IMG/VR virus record: IMGVR_UViG_3300044535_000639
Span: 1 to 35,759 of that record
Reading direction: 5' to 3' (one strand)
DNA: 35,759 nt
Origin: a virus
The notes below the pieces were generated by a model that worked only from the letters and a program-made list of their open reading frames with translations, ran no database searches and had not been told where the DNA came from. A program made the position numbers and the translations under genes. Shown here piece by piece: positions 35,742-35,759 of this stretch. The stretch's first letter is position 1. Each line of letters begins with the position of its first letter.

Positions 35742-35759
35742 TCTACTAAGCATTCATTA

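Noticed and set aside
1-35759. CRISPR arrays, insertion sequences or integrase
   Set aside because: No regular short repeats with spacers, no terminal inverted repeats around a transposase, and no recombinase were seen.

Overview
The window is a dense, one-directional stretch of a large lytic tailed-phage genome of the T4 superfamily (myovirus type). Every supported gene lies on the + strand. Genes usually abut or overlap by 1-14 bases (ATGA, TAATG and GTGA junctions), and no gene-free gap exceeds 300 bases. The T4-type assignment rests on a gp61-like primase, a T4-type RNase H (FEN-family 5' nuclease), NrdA/NrdB, PhoH, a RecB-like exonuclease, a phage glutaredoxin, TATAAATA-type late promoters, and many small proteins of kinds known from T4-like phages of marine and soil bacteria. 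The thymidylate synthase is ThyX. The host cannot be read directly. A possible tmRNA-like half molecule at the right edge, if real and permuted, would fit an alphaproteobacterial or cyanobacterial host, but that is inference.

Layout. 1-2898: the end of an unknown gene, then a promoter and a run of small early-type genes (membrane peptide, zinc-binding and SWIM proteins, a conserved HVVKM-type protein). 2899-4299: two genes behind late-promoter boxes, separated by a strong terminator; the second is a candidate PD-(D/E)XK nuclease. 4308-6721: an overlapping trio of HAD phosphatase, KxDG nucleotidyltransferase/ligase-like protein and HxGH nucleotidylyltransferase. 6721-15369: virion and head-associated proteins, with a Dps ferritin among them. 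15371-17497: lysis and envelope block with an Rz protein, an embedded Rz1 lipoprotein and several small membrane proteins. 17512-25982: replication and nucleotide metabolism (primase, ThyX, an AbrB-like peptide, NrdA, NrdB, glutaredoxin) plus a GIY-YIG nuclease and an S-adenosylmethionine decarboxylase. 26004-31603: glycosyltransferase, conserved T4-type genes, RNase H, PhoH and exonuclease, closed by a UUCG terminator. 31643-35638: small early-type genes, four of them or their groups headed by their own promoter, then a DUF932 protein, two exported proteins (one a staphylococcal-nuclease homologue) and a LigA-related protein. 35642-35759: a further promoter and a tRNA-like 3' end.

How the parts work together. 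A recurrent promoter (TGTACA, 16-17 bases, then a TATAAT-like box, usually preceded by AAAATARYTG) drives early or metabolic genes. TATAAATA-like boxes precede head and virion genes. ThyX, NrdAB and glutaredoxin supply deoxynucleotides; primase, RNase H and exonuclease act on replicating DNA. The most interesting signal is that several non-structural-looking proteins begin with a [YF]xxF[IL]xE peptide, as T4 internal head proteins do. This suggests they are carried inside the capsid and injected. Other items worth checking are the apparent -1 frameshift in the gene after glutaredoxin, a strongly G-depleted small gene, and the tRNA-like element at the right edge.
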